The notes under the pieces were generated by a model. It saw only the letters and a program-made list of their open reading frames with translations, had not been told where the DNA came from and did no database searches. This document shows positions 1 through 10,793 of a stretch of DNA of 64,000 bases, piece after piece (positions within the stretch are counted from its first letter, which is position 1; the number at the start of each line of letters is the position of its first letter). Both the position numbers and the translations under genes were made by a program. Source of the DNA: Isoetes taiwanensis (Eukaryota; Streptophyta; Lycopodiopsida; Isoetales; Isoetaceae); contig JAJEKV010000042.1 of assembly GCA_021234155.1 (NCBI GenBank), forward strand, positions 1,675,257 through 1,739,256, in the 5' to 3' direction.

Positions 1-64
1 CTCGTCATCGGGAGGTACTCAGAGAACAGATGAGTCTCGCCACTTCGGGGCCTCGGACACCGAG

Positions 65-454
65 GTGGAAGAGCAGCTCGAAGAACAGGTGGAGGAGCAG
101 CACCACCAGACCGAAGAAGCGGGCCCTTCAGTGCCCAAAAAGAAGGGTAAGGAAAAAGTCGCGGAGTGGCCAGAGGAGAGGGCCGCCAGGAAGAAGCGGG
201 AGCGGGAGAGGGAGCTGAGGGAGCAGGAGAGGCGGACGAAGAAGAGGAACGATGGCCCTCGCCGGACCATCGTTATTGACGAGCCTCAGCGGGAGGAAGA
301 GGAGCAGGAGGGCGGGGATGGCGAGGAGGAGGAGGGGCAGCAGGACCCCGACGCTAGGCCACCCTACCCCAAGTGGCCGGAACCACCTAAGGTGGTGAAG
401 AAGCAGAAGGTAGGGGAGCGGGCATTCAAGGCCCGCCAGACCGCTGAAGTTTAA
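65..454 (+). CDS. highly charged Glu/Lys/Arg-rich reading frame
   Basis: This is 129 codons of low-complexity, strongly charged sequence. A basic part (residues about 25-60, many K/R/E pairs) is followed by an acidic part (about 80-100, GDGEEEEG) and a Pro/Lys-rich tail. It ends about 55 nt before the reading frame with the histone H3 fold and could be an extended tail of the same protein separated by a frameshift. It has no recognised domain. It may begin upstream of the window because the frame is open at the left edge. Confidence 0.3.
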   Translation: MEEQLEEQVEEQHHQTEEAGPSVPKKKGKEKVAEWPEERAARKKRERERELREQERRTKKRNDGPRRTIVIDEPQREEEEQEGGDGEEEEGQQDPDARPPYPKWPEPPKVVKKQKVGERAFKARQTAEV

Positions 455-509
455 GCGGAAGATGGTGGTGATACAAGGAGTACCTTCGCCGCTGGACGAG
501 GTACAATGA

Positions 510-910
510 GTGGTATTGCCGCCAGGAGGTGCAAAGACGCCGCGGGTGGGCGGCAGGCCGAAGAAGAACCAGCCCAAGCCACCCCCACCGAGACCGGAAA
601 AACCCAAGAGGGTTCACCACGGGCCGAATAGCACATACGCCCGGGTGTTTAGGGAGATTCGGCACTTCCAGATGTGCACGAATCTCCTGATAAGGAAGGC
701 GCCCTTCGAGCGTCTCCTTAGAGAGGTTTTGCAGCAGTTCCGGACCGATTATAGGGTTACCCCTCTAATGACCCGCTCGCAAGAGGCTTCCGGGCGAGCT
801 GGTCCAGCTCTTCGAGGAAGGGAACCTTCAAGGCTATCCATGCTAAGAGAGTTACCCTTATGCCCAAGGATATTCACTTAGCACGAAGGATTCGCAGAGA
901 GAGGCCTTAG
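510..910 (+). pseudogene. histone H3-fold protein inside or next to the retroelement
   Basis: A Pro/Lys-rich tail (KPKRVHHGP, compare H3 KPHRYRPGT) leads into FREIRHFQ, then [17 protein letters not shown] (H3 has TELLIRKLPFQRLVREI), QQFRTDYR (H3 DFKTDLR) and QEA. After a frame change near 795 comes [12 protein letters not shown]. After another near 831 comes [19 protein letters not shown], almost the H3 C-terminus, ending in a stop at 908-910. Alpha-N, alpha-1, loop 1, alpha-2, loop 2 and alpha-3 are therefore all present. Loop 1 is not longer than in canonical H3, so this is not obviously a CENH3, but it is clearly divergent. It lies upstream of the element's gag and on the same strand. The ATG at 510 is the first in frame, and the true start is uncertain. 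Confidence 0.75.
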
Positions 911-1146
911 GCCTCAAATTTTGTAAATTTTGTAGGAAAGCTAAATTTTCATGTAACTATGTTTCTTATTAATATAAAAGTTATTTTCCCTCTATAATTA
1001 GAAAAAAATGTTGTATGCTTAAAATATAGGAAATAGAACCCAATTGTGGTAGAATTCTTCATAGCATGTCTAGAAACACCCTAGAAATCATGACTACAAC
1101 AAAATTTTGGCAAAAAAATCATCAAAAATGCTGAAGATCGGGCCAA

Positions 1147-1212
1147 CCGGGTGAGACCGCGCCTAGGGCCTCTGCGTTCCCGACGCAGGCGCGTTTCGCG
1201 CGGATTCACCCG
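1147..1212 (+). repeat. GC-rich stem-loop, copy 1
   Basis: The outer arms CGGGTGA-GA-CCGCGC and GCGCGG-AT-TCACCCG pair around an inner hairpin CTGCGT/ACGCAG. A diverged second copy with the same outer arms lies about 200 bp downstream. Confidence 0.6.
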
Positions 1213-1348
1213 ACTGGGCCCAAAATCATGCTTTTAGATGTCAGTTTTGCTCAAAATAAGTTGCTAGTTAGGTTAGAATTGGCCCAATTAGCCATATTAG
1301 CATCTTTCAATTCCCTAAATTGACCAAAAATTGGCCCAAAACAGGCCA

Positions 1349-1416
1349 ACCGGGTGAGACCGCGCCAAACACGTCTGCGTCCGCGACGCGGAGGCCATCC
1401 GCGCGGATTCACCCGG
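1349..1416 (+). repeat. GC-rich stem-loop, copy 2
   Basis: It has the same outer arms as the copy at 1147-1212 (CGGGTGA...TCACCCG and CCGCGC...GCGCGG). The inner loop sequence has changed but still has TGCGT and ACGC facing each other. Keeping the pairing arms while the loops differ suggests a structural role, perhaps in the element RNA. Confidence 0.55.
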
Positions 1417-1715
1417 GTCAGCCCATCTTTGGCCCAAATTAGCCAAATTTGATCCAACAAATTGCCATGTAGTGTTTCTTGCTTTGTTTTGCTTAAGTTT
1501 GCACTTCATGGTAGTTCATTTGGACACCCAGAGCCATAGAACCAAGGTCGTCTTAGGTAGGTACCTTTTTGCACGAACCCCGAGGTCACCCATAGTCTAT
1601 AAAAATAGGCCCCATTTGCCATTTTTCTTCCTACAGAACTGCTCCCAGCCCCTTAGGCAATTTTCTGATCCTCCACTGATCTTTGCAAGCCATTTTCTAC
1701 ACCCTTTCCTGCTCA

Positions 1716-2731
1716 ATGGCGCCCAGCAACTTTGAGAGATGGTACAATGCTGCCAGCCATATCCATCAGCTCCCAGTAGATCAAGCCTTCTCTGTGTTTG
1801 ATCACTTGTTTGATCTTCATGCAACTTTGACTAGAACACCCTACTACACGGACATTATGTGCCAATATGACCAGCAGGTCCTGCCTTGGGAAGTTAGACT
1901 GCCTCCTAGGGGAGGGAATTGGGTTTCCCTTGAGACACTTACCCAAGCCTTAGGTCGAGAGTTGGCAGGATCCAAAGGCAAGAAGCAGCTATGGGATAGG
2001 ACTAGGACCATGCCCGATTACATGACCTGCAGACATAATAGGCATAGGTACCTTTCAAAATGCATGCCCCTTGCCCTCTTCATGCACTATAAGTCAATCA
2101 ACAAAGTAGGGGAACCCTCTGTTCAGCCCTTAGACTTAGCGCCACTTGATACCCGTAGGGCCCAGGATCAAATCCTGAATATAGAGTCCTCCGCCTACGA
2201 ATACTATGGCACGACGTCAGGGGCACCATCTCTGCAGATCCATGAAGACTACGAGCAGCTAGGGGAACAGAACCCAGAATGGGAGAGCAGGGAGGCAACA
2301 AGAATGAAGAGGTACGCGTCGAGGCACGACGACGACATGAGAACAGCTACCGACCCACCAGTCGGCATCACAAATTGTCACCGATAGTCATCGACGGGGA
2401 GGAGTACATTTTTGCAAATGACATCCTCAACTTGTCCTATTGCCAGGAACAGGGTCTTCGAATCGACGAGCTCTTGGGCATGATAGCACACGGGAAGAGC
2501 ACAGACCTCATCGACTACTCATACCAGGAGATCCCAAGGGAGCTGGCGGAGAGACACTCTTATGCTGGGGAGACAATGTCGGATATAGCAGCCTATCAGC
2601 AGATAAGGGAGATCTATCGACAGCAGGAACCTATCATCTCAGAGGAGGAGTTCCAGCAGATACAGAGCACACTCTACAAACCAGGGAAGGGCCCAAGCTC
2701 AAGCCGACCGCCGATTCGAGCCAGAGCATGA
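1716..2731 (+). pseudogene. accessory reading frame of the gypsy element, unknown function
   Basis: The likely start is the ATG at 1716 (MAPSNFERWYN). The first part reads 224 codons to 2387, and a second frame from 2279 continues to 2731, so one frameshift lies in the 2279-2387 overlap. The joined region would be about 340 residues, hydrophilic, with W/Y-rich blocks (PWEVRLPPRGGNWVSLE, IVIDGEEYIFANDIL). There is no transmembrane segment and no zinc knuckle. It is not recognised as gag, which lies further downstream with its own knuckle. Extra frames between the 5' LTR and gag are known in some plant gypsy lineages, but I cannot match this one. Confidence 0.5.
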
Positions 2732-2736
2732 GGGAA

Positions 2737-3252
2737 AGGTCCAGCAGCATCAACTTGGACAACGCAACCAGCATGTGGAGGGATCATGAAGACCTTATGG
2801 CGGTGGATGCCTACGGCGAAGCAGCTCAAAGGAAGGGCACTGGATCGCGAGGCGTAGGGAAGGGCACGGCACTTCGCTACTATCTTCCAGCCCTCAGCCA
2901 AGGGCAAATGATAGTCTTCCACAAGGAGTTTAGCCCAAGGGGGGAAGAATCCGTGGCACTTCTCATAGCACTTTCGGGCCGGGCAAAGACTCAAGATATA
3001 CGCCCATGCCGATCACATCATTCTTTTTTCAAAAAGGGCCAAGGCTCCATTGCCTCGACTTTTGCGAGAGGGCACCTTAGGGATGCAACACTTTCAAGTG
3101 GTAGCAAAGAATAAAGACCGTAACTCCCGGAACCGGAGATGGCCCGAGCACTTGAAGGAAGATCGACGAGGAACATCTTGCGCAACCTCGGCAAAGGCCT
3201 CCGATTCAGGGATGTCAAGAACTTCTTCAGGCTTTCGGGAGGCCATTGAATA
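2737..3252 (+). pseudogene. degenerate continuation of the accessory region
   Basis: Short open segments in two frames (to 3114 and 3253) carry basic sequence such as RPCRSHHSFFKKGQG and NRRWPEHLKEDRRG. They follow the previous frame with several stops. The function is not recognised. Confidence 0.3.
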
Positions 3253-3464
3253 GTTGTAAAATTTTCTTAAGTTTTGTGCTAAATGTTTCTTGTACCCATT
3301 GTGCTAAGATATATCTACCTTATCATGTAATCCTTATGTATTAATGACTATTAACTGTTTTGTCAATGTAAGGCTTTGAATGATTTCTTATAACTAAAGA
3401 TAATTCAATTGCAAGTAAAATTGATCAACATCTAACCCAAATAAAATGTATTGATGATCAATCC

Positions 3465-4701
3465 TTGCAGCAAGGAACTCAAGTGCAGGATCTCAAGATC
3501 AGCACCGACCACGCAATTGGGTACCAAGGAACTTGTTTGGCAGAGAACAGGAAGACTTTGAGCAGGATATGTCACCGAGGAGGTCAACAAAGGTTGGTGC
3601 AGATGAGGAACCAGATGCAACACCTCATCAACTGGGCGACACCTCTCATGAATGCACAGGAAGATGGTCCTCCACCTCCACCTTGTTTTCCGGGTGATGA
3701 CTTAAGTCCCTCGCCAGAAGGGGAGGGCAACCTGTGGGAACGCGACGGGGATAGGAGAAGGAAGAGGAGAACAGGGAGTTCATCATCATCTAGCTCCAGC
3801 TCATCAGATAGCTCTTCCAGTGAGGACAGCTCTAGCTCCGACAGTCAGTCGGGCACACCTAAAGCAAGGAAAAGAGCAAGAAAGACAGATGACTATCAGA
3901 AAAAGGTGGATAGTGCTATGAGCAATGTATGGAAGACAAGGAAGCTTCGGCCGTTTCGTGGAAAGACAGATCAGGCATGGAGGCTGAAGCATGGCTTGAT
4001 GAAATGGAAGAATTTGGCAACTCATACGGTATGAAAGACAAGGACATAGGGAAAGTTGCTACAGCTAACCTTATTGGACCGGCAAGGATCTCGTGGAAGG
4101 GATATGCTAAATCCAATGTTCGAAGAGGAACAATTGCGGTGTTTAAGACCTTCAAACAAGGCTTTCCGCAAGCACTATGTGCCAAGGTCTCATACTAGTA
4201 GACGATTCAGCAGCTTTTACAGTTGAATCGTGGTAGCTTATCGCTGGCTAAGTATACCAAGAATTTATGAGGCTCAGCCGCATGTTCCCCGAGTCTCGAG
4301 AGGAGGCAAGCAGTGGATACTTATATTGAGGGGCTGAACAGCAATATCAAGAGGCTTGTTAGAGCAATCAACCCAAGGTCAGTCGCGCAGGCCGAAGATA
4401 AAGCTATAAGTTTGGAGGAGGCACCAGCAACTCCAGCAGAGAAGCAGTCAACCTTCAGGGGTAAGAGTTCAGGCGTGATCGGGGACAATATCGGGGTAAG
4501 CAATCAGCAGCCTACACCATCGTGGAGCCAAAGAAGAAGGTAAGGGTCGAGCAAAGCTTTTGGGGACCGTAAAGCCACGTAATGCATCGGGGGAAGCTCT
4601 TAAGCCGCCTCCTAGACGCCTCCCGAAGGAAAAGAGACAGAATGCATTGAGAAAAGCTATGTTTCAGGTGCTTCCAGCCAGGGCACCGAACACATGATTG
4701 T
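3465..4701 (+). pseudogene. gag: gag with CCHC zinc knuckle (broken)
   Basis: A Ser/Asp-rich segment (3780-3850) is followed in a shifted frame by GMEAEAWLDEMEEFGNSYGM and then PARISWKGYAK, typical of a Ty3/gypsy capsid domain. A further frame from 4313 (TYIEGLNSNIKRLV) is the capsid C-terminal part. The zinc knuckle is exact at 4660-4701: C-FR-C-FQPG-H-RTHD-C, the CX2CX4HX4C pattern. At least three frame changes separate these blocks. Gag forms the particle and binds the element RNA. Confidence 0.8.
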
Positions 4702-4879
4702 CCATTCGTCATGCAGTCAGCATTGGCAGAACTCTTGGATTGGGACTCCCCAACAGAAGCGGACGAGGACGACGACCAGCAGGAGGGCCAGGACTTCATA
4801 GATGGTGAGTGCCACATATGTGCAAACATTGAGACAGGTGATATAGAGAATCAGTCAATGTCATCATCGCCATGACGGG

Positions 4880-5230
4880 ATCATAGATAGTAATCCTTAT
4901 GTAGTCCTCATAGATACAGATAGCTCTCATAATTTTGCATCTCCTAGATTGGCTGCTCTAATGAAGAACAAGGTATTGAAGTCTAAGCCAAGGCCAGTAG
5001 CTATGGCAAACGGCGCCATTCGGCACACTAAGGGGAGGAGGATCACCTTTGACATAGACCTTAGTGGGGCTAAGTGGCCGATGGGAGCAGAAGTCATGGA
5101 CATCGGAAGATATGATCTGATAGTGGGGATGGAATTTTTGAAGCCAGCCAAAGCCATGATTGATTGCGACCGGAATGAAGTCACCATGACGGCACGTGAC
5201 GGCAAAGAAGTTGATAGTGAAAGGTAAGAA
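4880..5230 (+). pseudogene. retroviral-type aspartic protease
   Basis: VVLIDTDSSHNF at 4901-4936 is the active-site strand, with DTD in place of the usual D-T/S-G. Further on, YDLIVGMEFLKPAKAMIDC is the conserved flap-to-C-terminal block of plant gypsy proteases. The Gly to Asp change at the active site would probably inactivate the enzyme if it is real. The frame shifts near 5210 into the region leading to reverse transcriptase. Confidence 0.7.
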
Positions 5231-5399
5231 GCTAGATTCTCCTATGCAGTGTATTTCTTTGAAGCAGCTAAGGAAGAGTATAGAAAGGAATAAGGTGGAT
5301 TACATCTTGAGGATGGAATCAGTTGAGCCAGGCAAGCAGGATGGAAGTGACCCAAAGGGAAATCAGTTGCCCAGGCAGATAGCAAGGCTTATTTCAGAG

Positions 5400-6290
5400 T
5401 TCAAGGATGTATTTCCGGATGAAATCCGGCAGCTGCCACCTTATAGGGGTGTGGAATGTGAGATCACATTGGCTCCGGATGCGAAGCCTACCAGTAAGGC
5501 GCCATATAGAATGAGCACCCCAGAATTGATTGAGCTCAAGAAACAAACTTCGTGAATTGCTCGAGCTTGGATTTATAAGAGCAAGTGTGTCTCTTTTCGA
5601 GCACCTATACTCTTTGTGAAGAAGAAAGATGGGAGCTTAAGAATGTGATAGACTATCGCCAGCTTAATAAGCAGACGATAAAGAACAAGTATGCATTGCC
5701 AAGGGCAGATGATCTAATGGACCAGTTACAAGGAGCAAAGGTATTCTCTAAAATTGATTTGAGGTCAGGATACCATCAGATAAGAATAAAAGAAGAGGAT
5801 ATCCATAAGACCGCTTTCAGAACGCGGTATGGTCACTTTGAGTTTACAGTAATGCCCTTTGGACTATCGAATGCTCCAGCAACGTTTATGCGCCTCATGA
5901 ACGACATCTTCAGAGACTTCTTGGATGAGTTTGTTATTGTCTTCTTCGACGACATCCTAATCTACAGCAAGTCCCTTGAGGAGCATTGTCAGCATCTCAG
6001 GAAAGTGTTGGAGAAGTTGAGACGTCATCGGTTGTATGGGAAGCTCTCTAAGTGCCACTTTGCAACAGGCCGAGTGGAGTACTTGGGGCATGTAGTAACA
6101 TCCGAGGGAATCTCCACAGATCCATCTAAGATTGAGGCAATAGTTGATTGGCCAGCTCCAAGGAATGTGGCAGAAGTAAGAAGCTTTCTCGGGTTGGCGG
6201 GATATTACAGAAAGTTCGTCAAGGACTTTGCGAAGTGGGCGCCCCTCCGCCGGACCTCACTAAGGCCAAGAAGATTAAGGATTGACTAGC
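5400..6290 (+). pseudogene. pol: Ty3/gypsy reverse transcriptase
   Basis: LPPYRGVECEI and APYRMSTPELIELKKQ are the N-terminal blocks. After a frameshift at about 5547-5640 the domain continues with [52 protein letters not shown] and the catalytic strand [12 protein letters not shown] (about 5935-5970), then [11 protein letters not shown] and [15 protein letters not shown]. All seven RT blocks are visible and the FxDD catalytic pair is intact. The frame ends at 6287 in the linker to RNase H. Confidence 0.92.
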
Positions 6291-6292
6291 CA

Positions 6293-6760
6293 TTGGTTAG
6301 AGAAAGTCCAAGCTTCTTTTTTGAGAAGCTTAAAGAGGTTTTAACAACAGCACCGAAAGGCTTGTTCTTCCGGATCCGAAAGTAAAGATAAGTTGGTAGC
6401 AACAGATGCAAGCAAGATAGCAAAAAGGCGCCTTGATGCAAGAAGGAAGGGTAGTCGCCACTCGACTCGAAGAAGATGAACGACGCCGAGCAACGCTACC
6501 CAACCCATGATCAGGAGCTGCTAGCCATTGTCAGGGCATTGAGGATATGGAGGCATTATCTGCTGGGAAGGAAGTTTCAGTTGGATACCGATCACCAGAG
6601 CCTTCAGTATCTCTTCACCCAGCCACTCCTCAACTTAAGACAAAGGAGGTGGATAGAATTCCTTGAGGAGTATGATTTTGATATTATATATAAGCCTGGT
6701 AAGCTTAATGTTGTAGCAGATGCCCTCTCCAGGAGACCATTTCAGACAAGGACGCATTGT
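6293..6760 (+). pseudogene. Ty3/gypsy RNase H
   Basis: The first part (about 6293-6475, LVATDASK-like) is frame-broken. From 6476 the conserved block NDAEQRYPTHDQELLAIVRA is followed by WRHYLLGRKFQLDTDHQSL and IIYKPGKLNVVADALSR, the canonical end of gypsy RNase H. The acidic D/E residues of HDQELLA and DTDHQ are present. Confidence 0.88.
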
Positions 6761-6879
6761 AATGCGATTTTCACTCTTTTGAGTGAGTTTGGCAAGAAGA
6801 TTGAGGAGTCCTTGCCAACAGATGTGGACTTCAGGGAGGTATGGGAAAGCCTTTCCAAGGAAGCCAGAACAGATAAGGA

Positions 6880-7606
6880 GCGGGAAGCCTTCAAGAATTA
6901 TAAGAAGGAAGGCAACCTGTTGTATCACAAGCATAAGTTGTGTGTGCCCGAATCATCAGGGGTAAGGAAGCTAATTCTTCATGACACACATAACAGCCCA
7001 ATAGCAGGGCATGCTGGCTTCATGAAGACCTATTTCAAGATTCGAAGTAGCTACTTCTGGCCAGGAATGAAGAGGCAGATAGCTGCATATATTCGGGATT
7101 GCCAGTTATGTCAGCAGACCAAGGCGGAGCAACTTCGGATTCCGGGTGCTTTAGAGCCATTGGGGGTGCCAAATGCAAAGTGGGAGGTCATAAGCATGGA
7201 TTTCATCACAGGTCTCCCTAGAACTCTTCGAGGCAAGGATGCATTGATGGTTGTCGTAGATAAGTTATCTAAGATGGCACATTTTGTGCCTTGCAAGACT
7301 ACTGACACCGCATTAGATTCTGCCAAGCTATTTGTAAGGGAGATTTTCAGACTCCATGGCATGCCTCGGGAGATAATATCTGATAGGGATTCCAAGTTTA
7401 TGAGTGCCTTCTGGCAGGACCTCTTCAGCACCATTCAGACGAAGCTCTCCATGAGCACGGCATATCATCCCCAAACAGATGGCCAGACGGAGAGGACGAA
7501 TCGGATCATTGAAGACATGCTTCGGAACTATGTGTGGAACAAAGCGGTCAAGTGGGATGAGTACATCCACTTGGTGGAATTCCTTCTACAACAATTGCCA
7601 AGGTGA
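6880..7606 (+). pseudogene. Ty3/gypsy integrase
   Basis: The HHCC zinc domain is HDTHNSPIAGHAGFMKT...DCQLCQQTK (about 6980-7120). The catalytic core has MDFITGLPRT (first D), ISDRDSKFMSAFWQDLF (second D) and AYHPQTDGQTERTNR leading to the E. The frame breaks at about 7600 and resumes near 7836, so the core-to-tail linker is damaged. Integrase inserts the cDNA into chromosomal DNA. Confidence 0.9.
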
Positions 7607-7835
7607 GTCATCTCGGATGTCTCCTTTCATGGTAAATTACGGTACGGCTTAACGCCGGATACCGCACAATCCTCGTGTCCAAGGTAGAAGTATCCCAAAC
7701 AGATGTTAGGGGATATCAAAGCAGCCTAGTGGAAGAAGTAAGGGTTATTTATTGGAAAGCAAGAAGTCGGCGTAAGAGTGTAGCCGAGCAAGCCACAGGA
7801 TCATAAGAGAGTTTAAGGTAGGCGATACCGTTTGG

Positions 7836-8248
7836 TTGAAGATAAAGGTGAAGCAAGCCAAGCTGCGGATTGGGAGCTGCAAGAAGCTTGCCCCTAGGTG
7901 GGCTGGTCCGTTCAAGATTTTGGAGAGAGTGGGCTCTCAAGCCTACAAGTTGGATCTTCCAGCCCATCTCAAGGTTCACAAGGTCTTCCACGTAAGTTTA
8001 TTAAAAAGGCACAATCCTAACCCTGAGGAGGTTTTGGATACCCCAACCTTGTTGGAAATGACGGAGGAGCAAGTAGAAATAGTGCCTGAATTGCTTCTTG
8101 ATAAGTCATTCAAGAAGACTAGGAGGTCTCAGTTCCTCCAAAGATTTGGTTAAGTGGAAGCACTTACCCGTGGAAGATCGACATGGGTATTGAAGCAAGA
8201 CTTGGAGAAGCAATACCCGAGTTTATGAAGGAGTTTGATGGGTAGTCG
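7836..8248 (+). pseudogene. integrase tail with chromodomain-like module
   Basis: The GPY/F-type module reads LAPRWAGPFKILERVGSQAY with HKVFHVSLLK. It is followed by EQVEIVPELLLDKSF and, across small frame changes after 8150, KWKHLPVED and TWVLKQDLEKQYPEF. This resembles the E-x-I-L-D / W-K-x-x-P / W-E layout of chromodomains found at chromovirus integrase ends, which read histone marks and guide integration. The aromatic cage cannot be judged because of the frame breaks. Confidence 0.72.
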
Positions 8249-9136
8249 CCTCCCGACTTGGTCGACCCCGACTTGCCAGGTGGTTAGCTAGTATGTTGTT
8301 AGTTAGCCTTAATCCTGGCGCATGCATTCTAGTTACTAGGGTGCATGTGCCAGAACCTTGGATCGTGTGGGCGATGATGGGATACGCCTTTAGGGCATTC
8401 TCTAGGCCACACGCACCAAGAGGTGCGCATGACCATTAGGGTCATGTGAGGGAGGAATGAGGCATGGTGGGCGATGATGGGACATCGATCGGATGATCTC
8501 TATGCCACGATGCGGGGTACGCACACCTGGCCGTAGGAGGGTCATGGTGAAGGTTAAAGTGATCATCTTGGCGATGATGGGATCGCGGAGACGTTCCCTA
8601 GCTTCAAACCCATGGGGCATGATGCACTAGGGGTACTCGGCACCGGGTAACCGAGTACAAGGTAGCTCTCGATCATGGGCGATGATGGGAGCATCTTAAA
8701 TGATCCTTAAGCTCAAATCCGAAAGGGCCATGATCTTGGGCAAGGTAGTAGGACAACCTTGAGTCAGTAGTTCGGCTCAAGGAGGTAAGGGGGGTGGTCC
8801 CCTAAAACTACAAATTATTAACTAAACTAACGTAATGTGCTCCTTTTGCAGGCAAGTAGAAGGTGGACTTCAACGAGGAGCGACACGAGAAGATAGGGGA
8901 GCCATAATTTAGATTATGAACCCTAATAACTCTTACCATAATGTTTTGAATTATCGTAAGAAATAACCGTGTTAAGGCTATATAATTTTGTATAAGTACA
9001 AATATAGCCTAAAATTTTGACTTGAACTAATAAAACTTGATTACTATAATAAACTAAAGGTTATGACATGTTGTTGTTTGTGCAGGCATAAGGTAGGTTC
9101 GTCACCTTAGCGCAATGCTGAGGACAGCATTGTCCT
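8249..9136 (+). other. gypsy 3' non-coding region with spaced direct repeats
   Basis: No reading frame is seen. The motif GGCGATGATGGGA recurs about every 100 bp (near 8371, 8468, 8570, 8676), each time embedded in different sequence. Two splice-acceptor-like stretches, CTCCTTTTGCAG (about 8841-8852) and TTGTTTGTGCAG (about 9073-9084), lie further on. Confidence 0.55.
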
Positions 9137-9149
9137 AAGGGGGGGAGAA
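9136..9149 (+). promoter_or_regulatory. polypurine tract
   Basis: AAGGGGGGGAGAA sits directly before the TG of the 3' LTR, the normal position of the primer for plus-strand DNA synthesis. Confidence 0.85.
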
Positions 9150-10793
9150 TGTGACGGTCCAGGGGAATATACGCCATAAATACGTATATTCCTGGATCCG
9201 TCACCATACAAGTCTATCTTCATAGCCTTGTATACCATAGATTGTGGCACTAGGGGGCATGGCTAAGTTATTCTCATAACTTAGCCAACCATAGGTTAAG
9301 CCATTATCCACGTGGCCTTAACCTATTGGGGCACCGCCACACAGGACTCACCCGATTGGTGCCACGTGGCATCCTAGGTGGACCTAACTCATATAGGCAT
9401 AAACCCTAACCCTAGACCTCTTTCTAGCCCTAGCACCCAGAGACTCACCTACTCGTTCGAACCCCCGTTTCGAACATCGTTTGCTGTGGCATAGACTGGT
9501 GCAGCAGCCCCAGCAGGGTAGACTCGTTCTTGGAGTAGGAGCGGCATCTCGTGAGTCGGAGACCATGGAGGCACACGGATCTGGAGGGAGAGCTTCAGGA
9601 GCAGGTATGTAGGATAGTGGTTGTGATAGCTCATCTGGAAATTAGCATTCCAGATATGCTAGTATTTTGTATCTAGAGTAGAGCCATCCTAGAACCCATA
9701 TTCAACATCTTGAACCCTAATCAAGGAACCCTAACTATTAGTTAGATTTGTATGATTAGGTTAAGATGTTCTTCTTATGATTATTCTCATGATGTGATGA
9801 GTATGGATGTTGGTTGATCTTGTTTGCTCCTCTTGTATTGGGAAGGGGGGTAGAGACCTAGAGCCATATGTAGTATGCTCCTAGAGTAGATCCCTTAGTT
9901 CCTATTAGATGCGGCCTGTGCATAGGAGCCCACCAGGCTATTGAGGCTATGATATGACTCAGCACCATATAACGGGGCTAGAGGGAAAGTGGAGGGAGGA
10001 TCCCCGCCGAGTGGGGGGCTTGGGGGATCCCATAGTGGGCTAGGCTTATGGTCGGTCACTTGCGTGTGGGCGAGCATGGGTCCGACACCTCCCCGGGCAA
10101 TGGTGTTGCCACGCCTCGAGAGCCGCAAGTGTTGGCTTGGCTCTCGCTTTGGGGGTTCACTGGTACCTAATCGTGTGTCGCCACGATTCTCTAGCCGCCC
10201 ACGCACCTCTAGATCCCGGGAGGGGAGATGCAACCCTTCCCGCCTCATCGGACGGGGAGATGCAACCCGGAGTAGTCCCGGATGGGTGATGCCATGGGAT
10301 TGCGTATCCAGGAAGGCTAGAGTCCCGCCAGAGCCTCGATCTAGCCCATCCGCAAAGTATATGCAGGAGGGGCGGATGGAGTGGTCAACCCTAGCCATTG
10401 TTCTATGCCAGCCCTCGCCATTACCATGACTCGATGTCGCTTCTATCTTGAGGCCTAGCCTGGCCACCATCCTCCTTACGAAGTCCGGAAAGGGGTAGGA
10501 GCTCCCATGTTTTATGGTTCGTGATTATCATCTTTGCCTTGGTTTATGAGTGATGCACTACCCTTCGAGGTAGTATTTGTATATGTTGATGCTAGTTCTG
10601 ACGTGTTATCGCTTCCGCTGTTATAGGAGCCCATAGGGGAAGGGCGCGCAAGACACCTTCGTGTTCCCTTCCCGCACTAAGAGTCACCTCAGAGTGCGGG
10701 GTAGACGAAGGGCCCATGCGGTTGCTGAGCCGGATGGGGGATTTCCTGCCGAGTGTACGGCCGGGCGCCGTACGTTTAGCAGGGAGCGTCACA
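9150..10793 (+). repeat. 3' LTR of the gypsy element
   Basis: It starts TGTGACG immediately after the polypurine tract and ends CGTCACA, a perfect 7-bp terminal inversion with the canonical TG...CA ends. The length is 1,644 bp. No second LTR copy is in the window for comparison. It contains no supported gene; several open frames inside it are ignored as chance. Confidence 0.88.

Larger units (their letters stand above)
911..1682 (+). other. non-coding spacer between H3-like and accessory frames
   Basis: This is AT-rich sequence apart from two GC-rich stem-loops near 1147-1212 and 1349-1416. No convincing reading frame occurs on either strand. Confidence 0.6.
1..10793 (+). mobile_element. Ty3/gypsy chromovirus, 5' end outside window
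   Basis: The order of domains is accessory block, gag with CCHC knuckle, protease, reverse transcriptase, RNase H, integrase and a chromodomain-like C-terminus, followed by a polypurine tract and a 3' LTR. Integrase following RNase H is the Ty3/gypsy order, and the C-terminal domain places it among chromoviruses. No matching 5' LTR sequence is present in the first 4 kb, so the left LTR lies upstream of the window or is lost. The coding region is broken by several frameshifts and stops. Some breaks may be consensus errors, since one sits where the conserved sequence predicts CAGCTT and the window reads CAAACTT (about 5547). Confidence 0.9.

Noticed and set aside
510-910. calling the H3-fold frame CENH3
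   Set aside because: Loop 1 is not longer than canonical H3 and the N-terminal tail gives no CENH3 hallmark; only H3-fold can be supported.
1-4000. 5' LTR inside the window
   Set aside because: No segment matching the 3' LTR ends (TGTGACGGTCC or AGCGTCACA) was found in this part.
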